A DNA stretch of 64,000 bases from an uncultured Chitinophaga sp. (lineage in GTDB: Bacteria > Bacteroidota > Bacteroidia > Chitinophagales > Chitinophagaceae), in NCBI RefSeq assembly GCF_946479755.1, contig NZ_CAMLHC010000018.1:62001-126000 (forward strand), written 5' to 3'. Each line of letters opens with the position of its first letter. Position 1 is the first letter of the stretch. The position numbers were made by a program, and so were the translations under genes. Below, in pieces: positions 34,418-43,082 of this stretch. The notes under the pieces were generated by a model. The model had not been told where the DNA came from. It saw nothing but the letters and a program-made list of their open reading frames with translations, and searched no databases.

Positions 34418-34783
34418 ATGATAAACCAATACGAAGTGCCGGCTTATATAGAAGATCATATACCGGCACTTAAAAAAGCTTTACATCAGTTTCCGGCGAT
34501 ATTTCACATATACGACACCGTAGGATGTTTCAGTGAATATACCGACCGGCAGTTGCGGGAACAGAATTTTCCGGTGGCGGGCAGATGCCTGCAGCTGGCC
34601 GGGAAGCTATATGAACGCGGCAATGAAGTGGTGAAAGGGGCTATCACCCGGGTATTTGTGCCGGCGCTGAGCAAGGTGCCGCTGGGCGATGCCGTGAACC
34701 GGATCAGGATTTATGGCCTGATACCGGATGCGATTTATGGTCTTTACATACAGCAACAACTCATTTACAATGGAAACAGATGA
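34418..34783 (+). CDS. DUF7674-like small protein
   Basis: A 121-residue protein with no signal peptide. The pattern 'IPALKKALHQFPAIFHIYDTVGCFSEYTDRQLREQ' and 'AGRCLQLAGKLYERGNEVVKGAITRVFVPAL' matches a small helical family of Bacteroidota listed as DUF7674; I am fairly but not fully sure of that label. The last 14 bp overlap the start of the GNAT gene, which implies translational coupling. The function is unknown. Confidence 0.75.
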   Translation: MINQYEVPAYIEDHIPALKKALHQFPAIFHIYDTVGCFSEYTDRQLREQNFPVAGRCLQLAGKLYERGNEVVKGAITRVFVPALSKVPLGDAVNRIRIYGLIPDAIYGLYIQQQLIYNGNR

Positions 34784-35348
34784 GGAGATAATTGTCAGGG
34801 TAGCGACGCCGGAAGACGTGGATTTTGCGCTGCCCATTGTGGCCGAAATGGAATCGTCCGCCAAAGCCAGGGGTACTGGTATCGCGAAACGGAATCCATT
34901 GGATATCAAGACGAAGATCCTGCAGGGAAATGCGGTCATCGCTTTTACGAAGAGTGGCTTCTGGGCGGGTTTTTCTTATATACAGGCCTGGCAAAACAAC
35001 CGTTTTGTATCGAACAGCGGTTTGATCGTGGCGCCGGCTTTCAGGGGACTGAAAGTGGCGGCAGCCATCAAAAAGAAGATATTCGAGTTAAGTCGTTTTT
35101 TATATCCATCTGCAAAAATTTTCAGTATCACTACCGGTTTGCCGGTGATGAAGTTAAACAGCCGGCTGGGCTTCCTGCCGGTTACTTATTCTGAAATTAC
35201 TACTGACACCCATTTCTGGGAAGGGTGTAAGAGCTGCATTAACTATCCTGTTCTGGAGGGTCATCAATTTGCGAATTGCCTGTGCACCGCTATGTTATTT
35301 TACCCGCCGGAACTGAAAAACCCTGTTCTGTTAAGTACAGCCGATTGA
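34770..35348 (+). CDS. GNAT family N-acetyltransferase with C-terminal Cys cluster
   Basis: A 192-residue acetyl-CoA-dependent acetyltransferase starting at METDEEIIV (34770). The acetyl-CoA loop region is 'VAPAFRGLKVAAAIKKKIF' (87-105). Its pattern resembles the GNAT protein that sits in arginine biosynthesis operons of Bacteroidota ('AKARGTGIAKR', 'WEGCKSCINYPVL', 'CLCTAML'). Four cysteines (153, 156, 170, 172) could bind metal. No arg gene is nearby, so this may be a paralogue with a different acceptor. It overlaps the upstream small gene by 14 bp and ends at a terminator. Confidence 0.85.
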   Translation: METDEEIIVRVATPEDVDFALPIVAEMESSAKARGTGIAKRNPLDIKTKILQGNAVIAFTKSGFWAGFSYIQAWQNNRFVSNSGLIVAPAFRGLKVAAAIKKKIFELSRFLYPSAKIFSITTGLPVMKLNSRLGFLPVTYSEITTDTHFWEGCKSCINYPVLEGHQFANCLCTAMLFYPPELKNPVLLSTAD

Positions 35349-35352
35349 TAAC

Positions 35353-35390
35353 GAACCGGTGATGCGTCTGCATTGCCGGTTCTCTTTTTA
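35353..35390 (+). terminator. Terminator of the DUF7674/GNAT operon
   Basis: A 13-bp stem with two G-T pairs (35353-35365 with 35370-35382), loop gtct, then TCTTTTTA. It starts 5 bp after the stop. Confidence 0.8.
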
Positions 35391-35399
35391 GGCTGTGCC

Positions 35400-36098
35400 T
35401 CACGGCGTTACCTGGATGACCAGCAGTTTATTGATTTTGGTGGGGGAGTTGCGCAGGGTGCCGTTAAACTTCAGGAAGTAGGTGGTAATGACTGCTTCGG
35501 GCAGGGCTTCCAGCAGGGCCACCTGGTTTAAAAGCGTTTGTCCGTAGTGTTTCTTTACGTGTTGTTGCAGGCTTTCGAGGGTGGCGTCGTCGGGCAGCAG
35601 GTTGGTTTGTGTGGCGGTATATTTCCGGCAGATAAAAAAGTTACTGGCTTCGGGATGAAGCTGTTCCCAGTCGCTCCGGTAGTGTTTCCATTGGCGGAGT
35701 ACCTGCCGGCCTATGCGTGCGCTGGTTTCGAAGCGCTGCCATACTTTTATTTTTTCGGCTTCGCCGGTGGTGATGGCCAGCATCTGGCCTTCGATGGTGC
35801 GTTTGGGTGCAAGTGAGAAGTAGAGGGTATCTGGGTGTTTTTCAAAGTCATTGCGTTGCTGGTCTGCCGCAATCCAGTCGAGCGAAAAGTAGCAGTCACC
35901 GAAACGCACATACGTTGTGCTGTCGCGGCTTACCACAGACACTTCATTGGACGCGACTTTTTCAGCTGACGGGGCCGGGAGGGCTATCAGCTGCATCGTA
36001 TCGATCTGGACGGGTTTCTCCTTAACAGGTGTTTTTGTTTGTTGGCAGGCCGTCATCAGCAGGGATGCCGGCAGAACAAGCTTTAACAGTGTTTTCAT
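35400..36098 (-). CDS. Hypothetical lipoprotein
   Basis: A 232-residue lipoprotein starting at MKTLLKLVL (an in-frame start at 36125 lacks a proper signal). The lipobox is LLMTAC. The mature part is polar with several Arg/Tyr-rich stretches ('RFGDCYFSLDWIAADQQRNDF') and no recognised domain. It lies 60 bp downstream of obgE on the same strand and may be transcribed with it. Confidence 0.7.
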   Translation of the reverse strand: MKTLLKLVLPASLLMTACQQTKTPVKEKPVQIDTMQLIALPAPSAEKVASNEVSVVSRDSTTYVRFGDCYFSLDWIAADQQRNDFEKHPDTLYFSLAPKRTIEGQMLAITTGEAEKIKVWQRFETSARIGRQVLRQWKHYRSDWEQLHPEASNFFICRKYTATQTNLLPDDATLESLQQHVKKHYGQTLLNQVALLEALPEAVITTYFLKFNGTLRNSPTKINKLLVIQVTP

Positions 36099-36158
36099 AG
36101 TAAGTGGGATCGTGTAACGAAACATTGGCGTTTTATTACAGGCCCCTTGCCCTGTCAG

Positions 36159-37193
36159 TTATTCGGCACTAACGGTGTCGGCTGTACTTATCTGGTTGTC
36201 TTTATCTGTCAGGGCTTGCCACAAGATATCTTTCAGCTCAGTGATTCCCTGCTGGGTGACAGAGGAGATAAATACATGCGGCACATCTTCCGGCAATTCT
36301 GCTGCGATGGCGGCTTTCAGTTCGTCATCGAGCATATCGCTTTTACTGATGGCCAGCAAAAACTGTTTATCCAGGAGCTCGGGATTATACTGTTCCAGTT
36401 CGTTTACCAGCACGTCAAACTCTTTACGGTGATCGGCGCTGTCGGCAGGAATCAGAAATAATAATACGGCGTTTCTTTCAATGTGTCGTAAAAACCGGTG
36501 ACCCAGTCCTTTGCCTTCGTGGGCGCCTTCGATGATGCCCGGAAGATCTGCCATGCAGAAGGATTGGTTGTCACGGTACGCTACCATCCCCAGCTGGGGG
36601 GTGAGGGTGGTGAAGGCGTAGTCTGCCACTTTGGGTTTGGCGGCGGAGATAGCGGAAAGGAGGGTGGATTTGCCGGCATTCGGGAAACCTACCAGCCCTA
36701 CGTCGGCCAGCACTTTCAGTTCCACGATTTTCCAGCCTTCCTGTCCGGGCATACCGGGTTGAGCATATTCCGGTGTCTGGTTGGTAGCCGATTTAAAGTA
36801 GGCGTTGCCACGGCCGCCCTGGCCACCGGGTATCCAGATTACTTCCTGGCCATCGTGGAGGATTTCCGCTTCCACGCGGCCTGTTTCTTCGTCTTTGGCA
36901 GTAGTGCCCAGCGGTACTTCGATGATGATATCCTTTCCAAAGCGGCCGGTACAGTTATCGCCGCTGCCATTTTCACCGTCTTCCGCCAGCAGGTTCTTGT
37001 GCCAGCGCAGGTGCAGCAGGGTCCATAACTGAGCGTTCCCTCTCAGGATCACGTGTCCGCCTCTGCCACCGTCGCCACCGTCAGGGCCGGCCATCGCATT
37101 GAATTTGGTACGCATAAAATGCATACTGCCTGCGCCGCCTTTACCAGACTTACAAAATACACGGATATAATCTACGAAGTTCGCTTTTTCCAC
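36159..37193 (-). CDS. obgE: GTPase ObgE/CgtA
   Basis: A 344-residue ribosome-associated GTPase needed for large-subunit maturation and stress control. An Obg glycine-rich domain (1-158, with '[12 protein letters not shown]') is followed by a G domain with P-loop GFPNAGKS (169-176), the '[20 protein letters not shown]' G3 segment and the AISKSD G4 segment. There is no C-terminal OCT domain, a common state. Adjacent to adk upstream on the same strand, separated by 163 bp that include an inverted repeat. Confidence 0.97.
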   Translation of the reverse strand: MEKANFVDYIRVFCKSGKGGAGSMHFMRTKFNAMAGPDGGDGGRGGHVILRGNAQLWTLLHLRWHKNLLAEDGENGSGDNCTGRFGKDIIIEVPLGTTAKDEETGRVEAEILHDGQEVIWIPGGQGGRGNAYFKSATNQTPEYAQPGMPGQEGWKIVELKVLADVGLVGFPNAGKSTLLSAISAAKPKVADYAFTTLTPQLGMVAYRDNQSFCMADLPGIIEGAHEGKGLGHRFLRHIERNAVLLFLIPADSADHRKEFDVLVNELEQYNPELLDKQFLLAISKSDMLDDELKAAIAAELPEDVPHVFISSVTQQGITELKDILWQALTDKDNQISTADTVSAE

Positions 37194-37233
37194 TAATCAA
37201 TATTTTAAACCAAAATGGCTACTGCCAGAAAAT

Positions 37234-37315
37234 AAAACGCAAAGATCGTTAAGTTTGAGCGAATTTGGTACACTTTCCGGTGTCCTTAGCTCCTAACTTA
37301 CAATCTTTGCGTGTT
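37234..37315. repeat. Imperfect inverted repeat with CGCAAAG arms between adk and obgE
   Basis: The left arm (37234-37260) and right arm (37288-37315) are inverted copies with a few mismatches and a one-base bulge. Both contain ACGCAAAGAT-type sequence. The arms resemble those of the element at 32641-32852. It may act as an mRNA hairpin between the two genes or be a repeat family member. Confidence 0.6.
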
Positions 37316-37356
37316 ATATAAGGTCTGTATGTCTTTCTAATGGCGGGATAAACCCT

Positions 37357-37944
37357 TTATACCTTCTCTGCTACCAGTTCATTCAGTTCTTTGCAGAGCA
37401 GGTCAAATACTTCCGCTTCACTGCCATCTCCCTTCACTTTCCTGAACTTGCCGAATTTTGCGTAGTGGTCAGCTACCGGCGCTGTTTTATTATGATATTC
37501 CACAATACGTGCTTTTACCACGTCTTCGGAGGAATCGTCGCTGCGGCCGGAAGTCTTACCACGGTTCAGCAGACGCTTGATCAGTTCATCTTCCGGTACT
37601 TCGAGAGACAATACCACCGAAATAGCCGTTTTTTTCAGGGCCAGCAGTTTGTCCAGCGCTTCCGCCTGGGCAGTAGTACGGGGGAAACCGTCAAAAATGA
37701 AACCCCGGGCTTCCGGATTGGCATCCAGCTTGGAGCTGATCATACCGATCACCACTTCGTCCGGTACCAGTAAACCCTGGTCCATAAACTTGGTGGCTTC
37801 CATACCCAAAGGAGTTTTATTGGCTATCTCTGAACGCAGCAAATCGCCGGTAGACAGATGTATAAGCCCGTACTTATCTATTATCTTAGCACTTTGTGTA
37901 CCCTTACCGCTACCGGGAGGGCCAAATAAAATGAGATTGACCAT
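37357..37944 (-). CDS. adk: Adenylate kinase
   Basis: A 195-residue phosphotransferase that interconverts ATP, ADP and AMP. P-loop GPPGSGKGT (8-16), 'FDGFPRTTAQAEAL' and 'DLLRSEI' are standard. The LID domain is of the short type, with no zinc cysteines. It is upstream of obgE; the pair is common in Bacteroidota. An exact TATATTTG promoter element lies at 37978-37985. Confidence 0.97.
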   Translation of the reverse strand: MVNLILFGPPGSGKGTQSAKIIDKYGLIHLSTGDLLRSEIANKTPLGMEATKFMDQGLLVPDEVVIGMISSKLDANPEARGFIFDGFPRTTAQAEALDKLLALKKTAISVVLSLEVPEDELIKRLLNRGKTSGRSDDSSEDVVKARIVEYHNKTAPVADHYAKFGKFRKVKGDGSEAEVFDLLCKELNELVAEKV

Positions 37945-37977
37945 GTTTTATTAAAATCTACTTTACTCGCAAGGTTG

Positions 37978-37985
37978 CAAATATA
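37978..37985 (-). promoter_or_regulatory. Promoter -7 element of adk
   Basis: The minus strand reads TATATTTG, an exact TAnnTTTG match, about 34 bp before the adk start. No good -33 box is seen. Confidence 0.45.
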
Positions 37986-38223
37986 ACAAACAATTGAATG
38001 TATTGGTAACTAAAATTGCGATTGGTTAAAAAATGTAAAAGATTTAGACAAAATAGTAAAGATATTTTAATATTTATAGCGGAACTGTAAAATATCTTCA
38101 ATAGAATATTCTAATTTAACGAATATCTGGCGATTTGACAAAAACATATACGGTTTTTTAATAATTATTTGATAGTCAGGCACTGGTAATGAAATCTTGC
38201 CCGATTATTTGTAAGTTTATGAC

Positions 38224-41205
38224 ATGAGGAAACAATTACTGGTTGCAGGACTGACAGGCTTGCTGATGACCGGGAGCGCTATACCTATGCCGCCCGGCGT
38301 TATGAACAAAAAGAAGAACAAGAAAGTCAACACCATCACCAAACAGCCACAAGATAAGGCTTCACAATGGGTTGACAGCGTATTCCAATCCCTGACACCG
38401 GAAGAACGCGTGGCGCAACTCATCGTGATCAGGGCTCACTCTAACTTCGGGCAGGACCACATTAACGCCGTGGCCAGAGATATCCGCGACAACAAAGTCG
38501 GCGGCGTCATCTTCTTCCAGGGCGGCCCCGTGCGGGAAGCCAACCTCACCAACTACTACCAGTCCATCTCCAAAGTACCGCTGCTGGTATCCATTGACGG
38601 CGAATGGGGCCTCGGTATGCGCCTCGACAGCGTTACCTCCCTTCCCCGCAACATGATGATCGGCGCCACCCGCGATACAGCACTGGCCTACGAAGCCGGT
38701 CGTGTCATGGGCGAACAATGCAAACGCATCGGTATCCATCTCGACTTCGCCCCCGATATGGATATCAACAATAACCCGAACAACCCGGTTATCAATGACC
38801 GCTCCTTCGGCGAAAACAAATACCTGGTGGCCAGCCTCGGCGTTGCTGCCATCAAAGGCATGCAGTCCACCGGCGTAATGGCCTGCGCCAAACATTTCCC
38901 CGGTCATGGCGATACCAACGTGGACTCCCACTTTGACCTGCCTTCCATCAACAAGAGCCGGCAGGCGCTCGATTCCCTCGAGCTGTATCCTTTCCGTGAA
39001 GCCATCGCCGCAGGCGTAGGCTCCGTCATGGTAGGGCACCTCTTTATTCCCGCGATCGATAACAAACCTAATACCCCCACTTCCATCTCCTATAAAGCAG
39101 TGACCAAACTGCTGAAAAACGAGCTGGGCTACAAAGGCCTGATCGTTACCGACGCGCTGGAAATGAAAGGCATCGCCAAATTTTACTCCAAAGGCCAGGA
39201 ATCCTTACAGTCATTACTGGCCGGCAACGACCTCATGATCCTGCCTTCTACCGCCTCCGGCAGCGTATCCGCTATCATGAAGGCCATCAAAAAAGGACAG
39301 ATCAGCCAGCAGGAAGTGGACGCCCGCGTTAAAAAGGTTCTCCATGCCAAATATGACTTAGGTCTCTGGAAACCACAACGCATTGAGACAAATAATCTCA
39401 CTAATGATCTAAACGCACTAACGGACACCCTGACGCGCCGCATTGCAGAAAAAGCCATTACACTGGTAAGAAATGACGATAAGCTGATTCCGTTCTCCCC
39501 GGCCATGACCCAGCAGAAGCTGGCCGTGATCGCTGTCGGCGCCGATGGCAACAACGCATTCCTCGATGCTGTCAGAGCCTATAAGCCCGGTACGGACGCT
39601 TTTATCTTCACCTCCCGCCAGACCGTGCAACAGATAGCGCCGATCGTATCCCGTATCCAGCGTGATTATAAAGCCGTTATCATCAGTGTGCATAACTTCA
39701 GCCGCCGCCCGGCCAACAACTTCGGCCTGACACTGGCAGAACGCCTGATCGTTAAACAACTGCAATCGGAAATGCCTTCCGCCACCGTGGTATTCGGTAA
39801 CCCATACGCTCTCCAGCACTGGTGCGACGCCAAAAATATCGTGGCTGCCTACGAAGATGACAGTATCACCCAGAAAGTGGCGGCAGATCTGCTGTTCGGT
39901 AAACTGGGGCCCAAAGGGAAGCTGCCGGTAACGGTATGCCCCGGCCTGCCGGAAGGGACCGGCATCTCCTATGATGTGGACCTGTATACCGACCTGCCCA
40001 CTGTTACCCCCGCGGAAGCAGGGATGAACGAAGCCCGCCTGGCCGGCATCGACGCCCTGGCCAATGACATGATCGCCCGTGGCGCTGCGCCCGGCTGCGA
40101 AGTGCTGGCCCTGAAAGACGGGAAAATTGTTTACAACCGCACCTTCGGTCACTACGAATATAACAGCCAGGAACCGGTATCCCCCGGCTCCATCTACGAC
40201 CTGGCCTCCGTTACCAAAGTATGCGCTACCACCATCTCCATCATGCGCCTGTATGATGAAGGCAAAGTGAGCCTCGACGGAACGCTGGGGGAGTATCTGC
40301 CCTTCGTACAGGGCACTGACAAATCCGGACTGAAAATAAGGGACATCCTGCTGCACCAGGCAGGGCTGGTGGCTTTCATTCCGTTTTATAAGGAAACTTT
40401 ATACCCCGATGGCCGGCCGGATACTGCGCTGTATCACGCTATCCCGGACGAGCTCCATTCCGTGCAGGTGGCGGAAAATATGTATATAGACCACCGCTAC
40501 GTGGACTCTATCTGGAAAAAAATCCTCGATAGTAAAGTAAATCCGCATCAGGGCTATGTTTACAGCGACCTGGATTTTTTATTCCTCGGGAAAATAGTAG
40601 AGCAGGTGACCGGCAAAAAACTGGACCAGTACGTATGGGAAACATTTTATAAACCGTTGGGACTGGCCACTACCGGCTTTTTACCACGGGAGCGGTTCCC
40701 TTTGTCGTTGCTGGTACCTACGGAGCGGGAAAATTTTTTTCGGATGCAGTTGCTGCGGGGTTTTGTACATGACCCCGGAGCTGCCATGCTGGGCGGCGTG
40801 GCCGGTCATGCCGGCCTTTATTCCAATGCGCACGACCTGGGGGTGATTATGCAGATGTTGCTGAATAACGGCTCTTTCGGAGGCGTACAATATATTAAAC
40901 CGGAAACGGTGAGGCTGTTTACTGCTTATAACAGCAGTATCAGCCGTCGCGGGCTGGGTTTCGACAAACCGGAGAAAGACAATAATACCCGCCGGGAAAG
41001 TTATCCTTCCAAACTAACCTCCGGCGCTACTTTTGGTCATACCGGCTTCACCGGCACCTGCATCTGGGCAGACCCCAACAGCAAAATGGTGTTTATCTTC
41101 CTGAGCAACAGGGTATATCCGAACGGGGGCTCCAATGGCAAGCTGTCCGCCCTCAACACAAGGGGTAAAATGATGGATGTGGTATATGAAGCGATGAAAC
41201 CCTGA
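38224..41205 (+). CDS. Fusion of GH3 beta-N-acetylglucosaminidase and serine beta-lactamase-like hydrolase
   Basis: A 993-residue secreted two-enzyme protein. After a signal-like N-terminus (1-20) a GH3 domain (about 45-385) shows the NagZ motif KHFPGHGDT (223-231) with DSH (234-236) and nucleophile Asp310 in VTDALEMKG. A second alpha/beta domain (about 405-575) follows. The C-terminal part (about 600-990) is a class C beta-lactamase/esterase-like hydrolase with SVTK (Ser662, Lys665), YSD (780-782) in place of YxN, and HTG (939-941). Together the domains could trim GlcNAc and peptide or ester groups from peptidoglycan fragments. This fusion is known in Bacteroidota. The gene is monocistronic and divergent from adk. 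Confidence 0.92.
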   Translation: MRKQLLVAGLTGLLMTGSAIPMPPGVMNKKKNKKVNTITKQPQDKASQWVDSVFQSLTPEERVAQLIVIRAHSNFGQDHINAVARDIRDNKVGGVIFFQGGPVREANLTNYYQSISKVPLLVSIDGEWGLGMRLDSVTSLPRNMMIGATRDTALAYEAGRVMGEQCKRIGIHLDFAPDMDINNNPNNPVINDRSFGENKYLVASLGVAAIKGMQSTGVMACAKHFPGHGDTNVDSHFDLPSINKSRQALDSLELYPFREAIAAGVGSVMVGHLFIPAIDNKPNTPTSISYKAVTKLLKNELGYKGLIVTDALEMKGIAKFYSKGQESLQSLLAGNDLMILPSTASGSVSAIMKAIKKGQISQQEVDARVKKVLHAKYDLGLWKPQRIETNNLTNDLNALTDTLTRRIAEKAITLVRNDDKLIPFSPAMTQQKLAVIAVGADGNNAFLDAVRAYKPGTDAFIFTSRQTVQQIAPIVSRIQRDYKAVIISVHNFSRRPANNFGLTLAERLIVKQLQSEMPSATVVFGNPYALQHWCDAKNIVAAYEDDSITQKVAADLLFGKLGPKGKLPVTVCPGLPEGTGISYDVDLYTDLPTVTPAEAGMNEARLAGIDALANDMIARGAAPGCEVLALKDGKIVYNRTFGHYEYNSQEPVSPGSIYDLASVTKVCATTISIMRLYDEGKVSLDGTLGEYLPFVQGTDKSGLKIRDILLHQAGLVAFIPFYKETLYPDGRPDTALYHAIPDELHSVQVAENMYIDHRYVDSIWKKILDSKVNPHQGYVYSDLDFLFLGKIVEQVTGKKLDQYVWETFYKPLGLATTGFLPRERFPLSLLVPTERENFFRMQLLRGFVHDPGAAMLGGVAGHAGLYSNAHDLGVIMQMLLNNGSFGGVQYIKPETVRLFTAYNSSISRRGLGFDKPEKDNNTRRESYPSKLTSGATFGHTGFTGTCIWADPNSKMVFIFLSNRVYPNGGSNGKLSALNTRGKMMDVVYEAMKP

Positions 41206-41238
41206 TCATTACAGGACTTTGAAATGTATTAAAATACG

Positions 41239-41274
41239 AAGGAGATTATCAGACGATAATCTCCTTTGCATTTT
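41239..41274 (+). terminator. Terminator between the GH3 fusion gene and the convergent small secreted protein
   Basis: A perfect 12-bp stem (41239-41250 with 41255-41266), loop agac, followed by TGCATTTT. It lies in a convergent gap and may serve both strands. Confidence 0.75.
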
Positions 41275-41313
41275 AAATAACCAATTAACCAAATCAGAAA
41301 TAGTGTTGCAGGA

Positions 41314-41760
41314 TTATTTTTCTACAGAAACTGTTCTGCTTACCATCGTCTGCGTTTTGATACCGATGGCTTTTTCCGCTACTTTATTTTTTCCGCTTCT
41401 GATTTCGAAGATGTACTGGCCGTCTTCGAGTGATTGCAGGTTGTAGCGTGCTTCAAATTTAACAGTTGCAGGTAATACTTCCCGGTGAAGGGTGTTGTTG
41501 TAGCTATCTTTAATGTAGAGCGTCAATTTCTCGTTTTCCGGATTGATCACTGCCAGCGTGAAGTTCAGCGTTTCTTTCTGAGGCTGGCTGATTTCCACTT
41601 CCAGGTCCTTTTTGATACCAGATGAAGGCTGCTCTGCTACAAACCGGTTGTTGTAAGCAAAAGATCTTTCCTGTGCATGCATGGTTACAAAGGGAATGAG
41701 GATGGTGGCTAATACAATCATCGTTGCTTTGGGAACTAAAACAAAACAAAAGTGTTTCAT
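41314..41760 (-). CDS. Hypothetical secreted protein
   Basis: A 148-residue protein with a signal peptide (about 1-30, ending MHAQ). The mature part is a single beta-sandwich-like unit ('VEISQPQKETLNFTLAVIN', 'GQYIFEIRSGKNK') resembling small secreted proteins common in Chitinophaga. No function is known. A TTTG-containing sequence (GATCTTTG, minus strand, around 41843-41850) may be its promoter, giving a leader of about 80 nt. Confidence 0.75.
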   Translation of the reverse strand: MKHFCFVLVPKATMIVLATILIPFVTMHAQERSFAYNNRFVAEQPSSGIKKDLEVEISQPQKETLNFTLAVINPENEKLTLYIKDSYNNTLHREVLPATVKFEARYNLQSLEDGQYIFEIRSGKNKVAEKAIGIKTQTMVSRTVSVEK

Positions 41761-41922
41761 GACATTATTTTTTTAATGTGTTGTCTTTTTTACTTGTAAG
41801 GGCAGTATTAGCTAATACAATTTGTTGCCGTTTAATTTTCACCGCAAAGATCAGATGCCAGCGTTAACAGAACATTACGCGATTGTTAAAAGAATGTGAG
41901 TATTTCGGGAGCCGTAATTCAC

Positions 41923-41930
41923 TATTTTTG
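41923..41930 (+). promoter_or_regulatory. Candidate promoter -7 element of ctaA
   Basis: TATTTTTG matches TAnnTTTG exactly but lies only 8 bp before the ctaA ATG, so the transcript would be nearly leaderless. It could be a chance match. Confidence 0.35.
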
Positions 41931-41938
41931 CAGCGTTT

Positions 41939-42982
41939 ATGGAAACAGTTAATATCAAGAATAACCGCCCGGTGGCCATCTGGCTGTATATAGGAGTGGG
42001 CATGCTGGTGATCCAGGTATTATTGGGAGGGTTGACCCGCTTAACCGGTTCCGGCCTGTCGATTACAGAGTGGCAGCCGTTGTTGGGCGCTTTTCCGCCG
42101 ATGAATGAAGCGGCCTGGCAAAAAGCTTTTGACGGATATAAGCAGATTGCGCAGTATAAATATGTCAACAATCATTTCACCTTATCAGATTTTAAATTCA
42201 TTTATTTCTGGGAGTGGCTGCATCGTGACTGGGCGCGTTTGATCGGTATTGTATTTATTATACCGTTTATTTATTTCGTGGTGAAGAAGAAGATCAGCAA
42301 AGAGATGATCAACCCGATGATTGTGCTGTTTGTGCTGGGAGGCCTGCAGGGGCTTATCGGCTGGATCATGGTAAAGAGCGGCCTGAACGATGAAAACCTC
42401 TACGTGAGCCATATCCGGCTGGCGGTACATTTTATGTCGGCGCTGGTGCTGCTGTGTTATCTTTTCTGGTTTGCGTTGAAAATCAGCGTTCCCGGGAAAG
42501 AAATCCTGAAAGTGCCTTCGCTGAAGCGGTTAAATATCTGGTTGCTGGCGCTGGTGACGGTACAGCTGATATACGGCGCTTTTATGGCGGGCCTGCATGC
42601 CGCGCTGGTAGCCAATACATGGCCGGATATCAACGGAGCCTGGATACCTGCCGGGATGTTTTCCCAGGGCGGCTTCTGGACTGACATTGCACATAACACG
42701 ATTACTATACAGTTTATTCACCGCGGCCTGGCTTACCTGATTACCATCCTCATTGCCATATGGTGGTGGAAATCAGCACAAACGCCTGCCAACAGCCTGC
42801 TGCATGGTATCCGTTACCTGCCCCTGCTGCTGGTATTGCTACAGGTGCTGCTGGGCGTGCTCACACTGCTCAACAGCCAGGTAAAAATCCCTATCGGCTA
42901 TGGTATCCTGCACCAGTGTGTAGGGATGCTGTTGCTGCTGTCGCTGGTATGGACGCTCTATCTCAGCAGGGCAAGACAATAA
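41939..42982 (+). CDS. ctaA: Heme A synthase (COX15/CtaA)
   Basis: A 347-residue inner-membrane enzyme that oxidises heme O to heme A for cytochrome oxidase. About eight membrane helices are visible. The EXXHR motif of the family is at 92-96 (EWLHR), and other histidines in 'SHIRLAVHF', 'QFIHRGLAYL' and 'GILHQCVGM' are the expected heme ligands. No cytochrome oxidase or heme O synthase gene lies nearby, so the gene is separated from its pathway. It ends at a strong terminator. Confidence 0.93.
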   Translation: METVNIKNNRPVAIWLYIGVGMLVIQVLLGGLTRLTGSGLSITEWQPLLGAFPPMNEAAWQKAFDGYKQIAQYKYVNNHFTLSDFKFIYFWEWLHRDWARLIGIVFIIPFIYFVVKKKISKEMINPMIVLFVLGGLQGLIGWIMVKSGLNDENLYVSHIRLAVHFMSALVLLCYLFWFALKISVPGKEILKVPSLKRLNIWLLALVTVQLIYGAFMAGLHAALVANTWPDINGAWIPAGMFSQGGFWTDIAHNTITIQFIHRGLAYLITILIAIWWWKSAQTPANSLLHGIRYLPLLLVLLQVLLGVLTLLNSQVKIPIGYGILHQCVGMLLLLSLVWTLYLSRARQ

Positions 42983-43001
42983 TAACAACCACCGATGATA
43001 C

Positions 43002-43042
43002 ATAAGGGGTTCATGCATCGCATGGGCCCCTTATTCGTTTTT
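43002..43042 (+). terminator. Terminator of ctaA
   Basis: A 14-bp stem with two G-T pairs (43002-43015 with 43021-43034), loop catcg, then CGTTTTTA. It lies 19 bp after the stop. Confidence 0.8.
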
Positions 43043-43082
43043 ACTGATTTTTTACGTAGGTTTAATTGTAATTATCGGTCTG

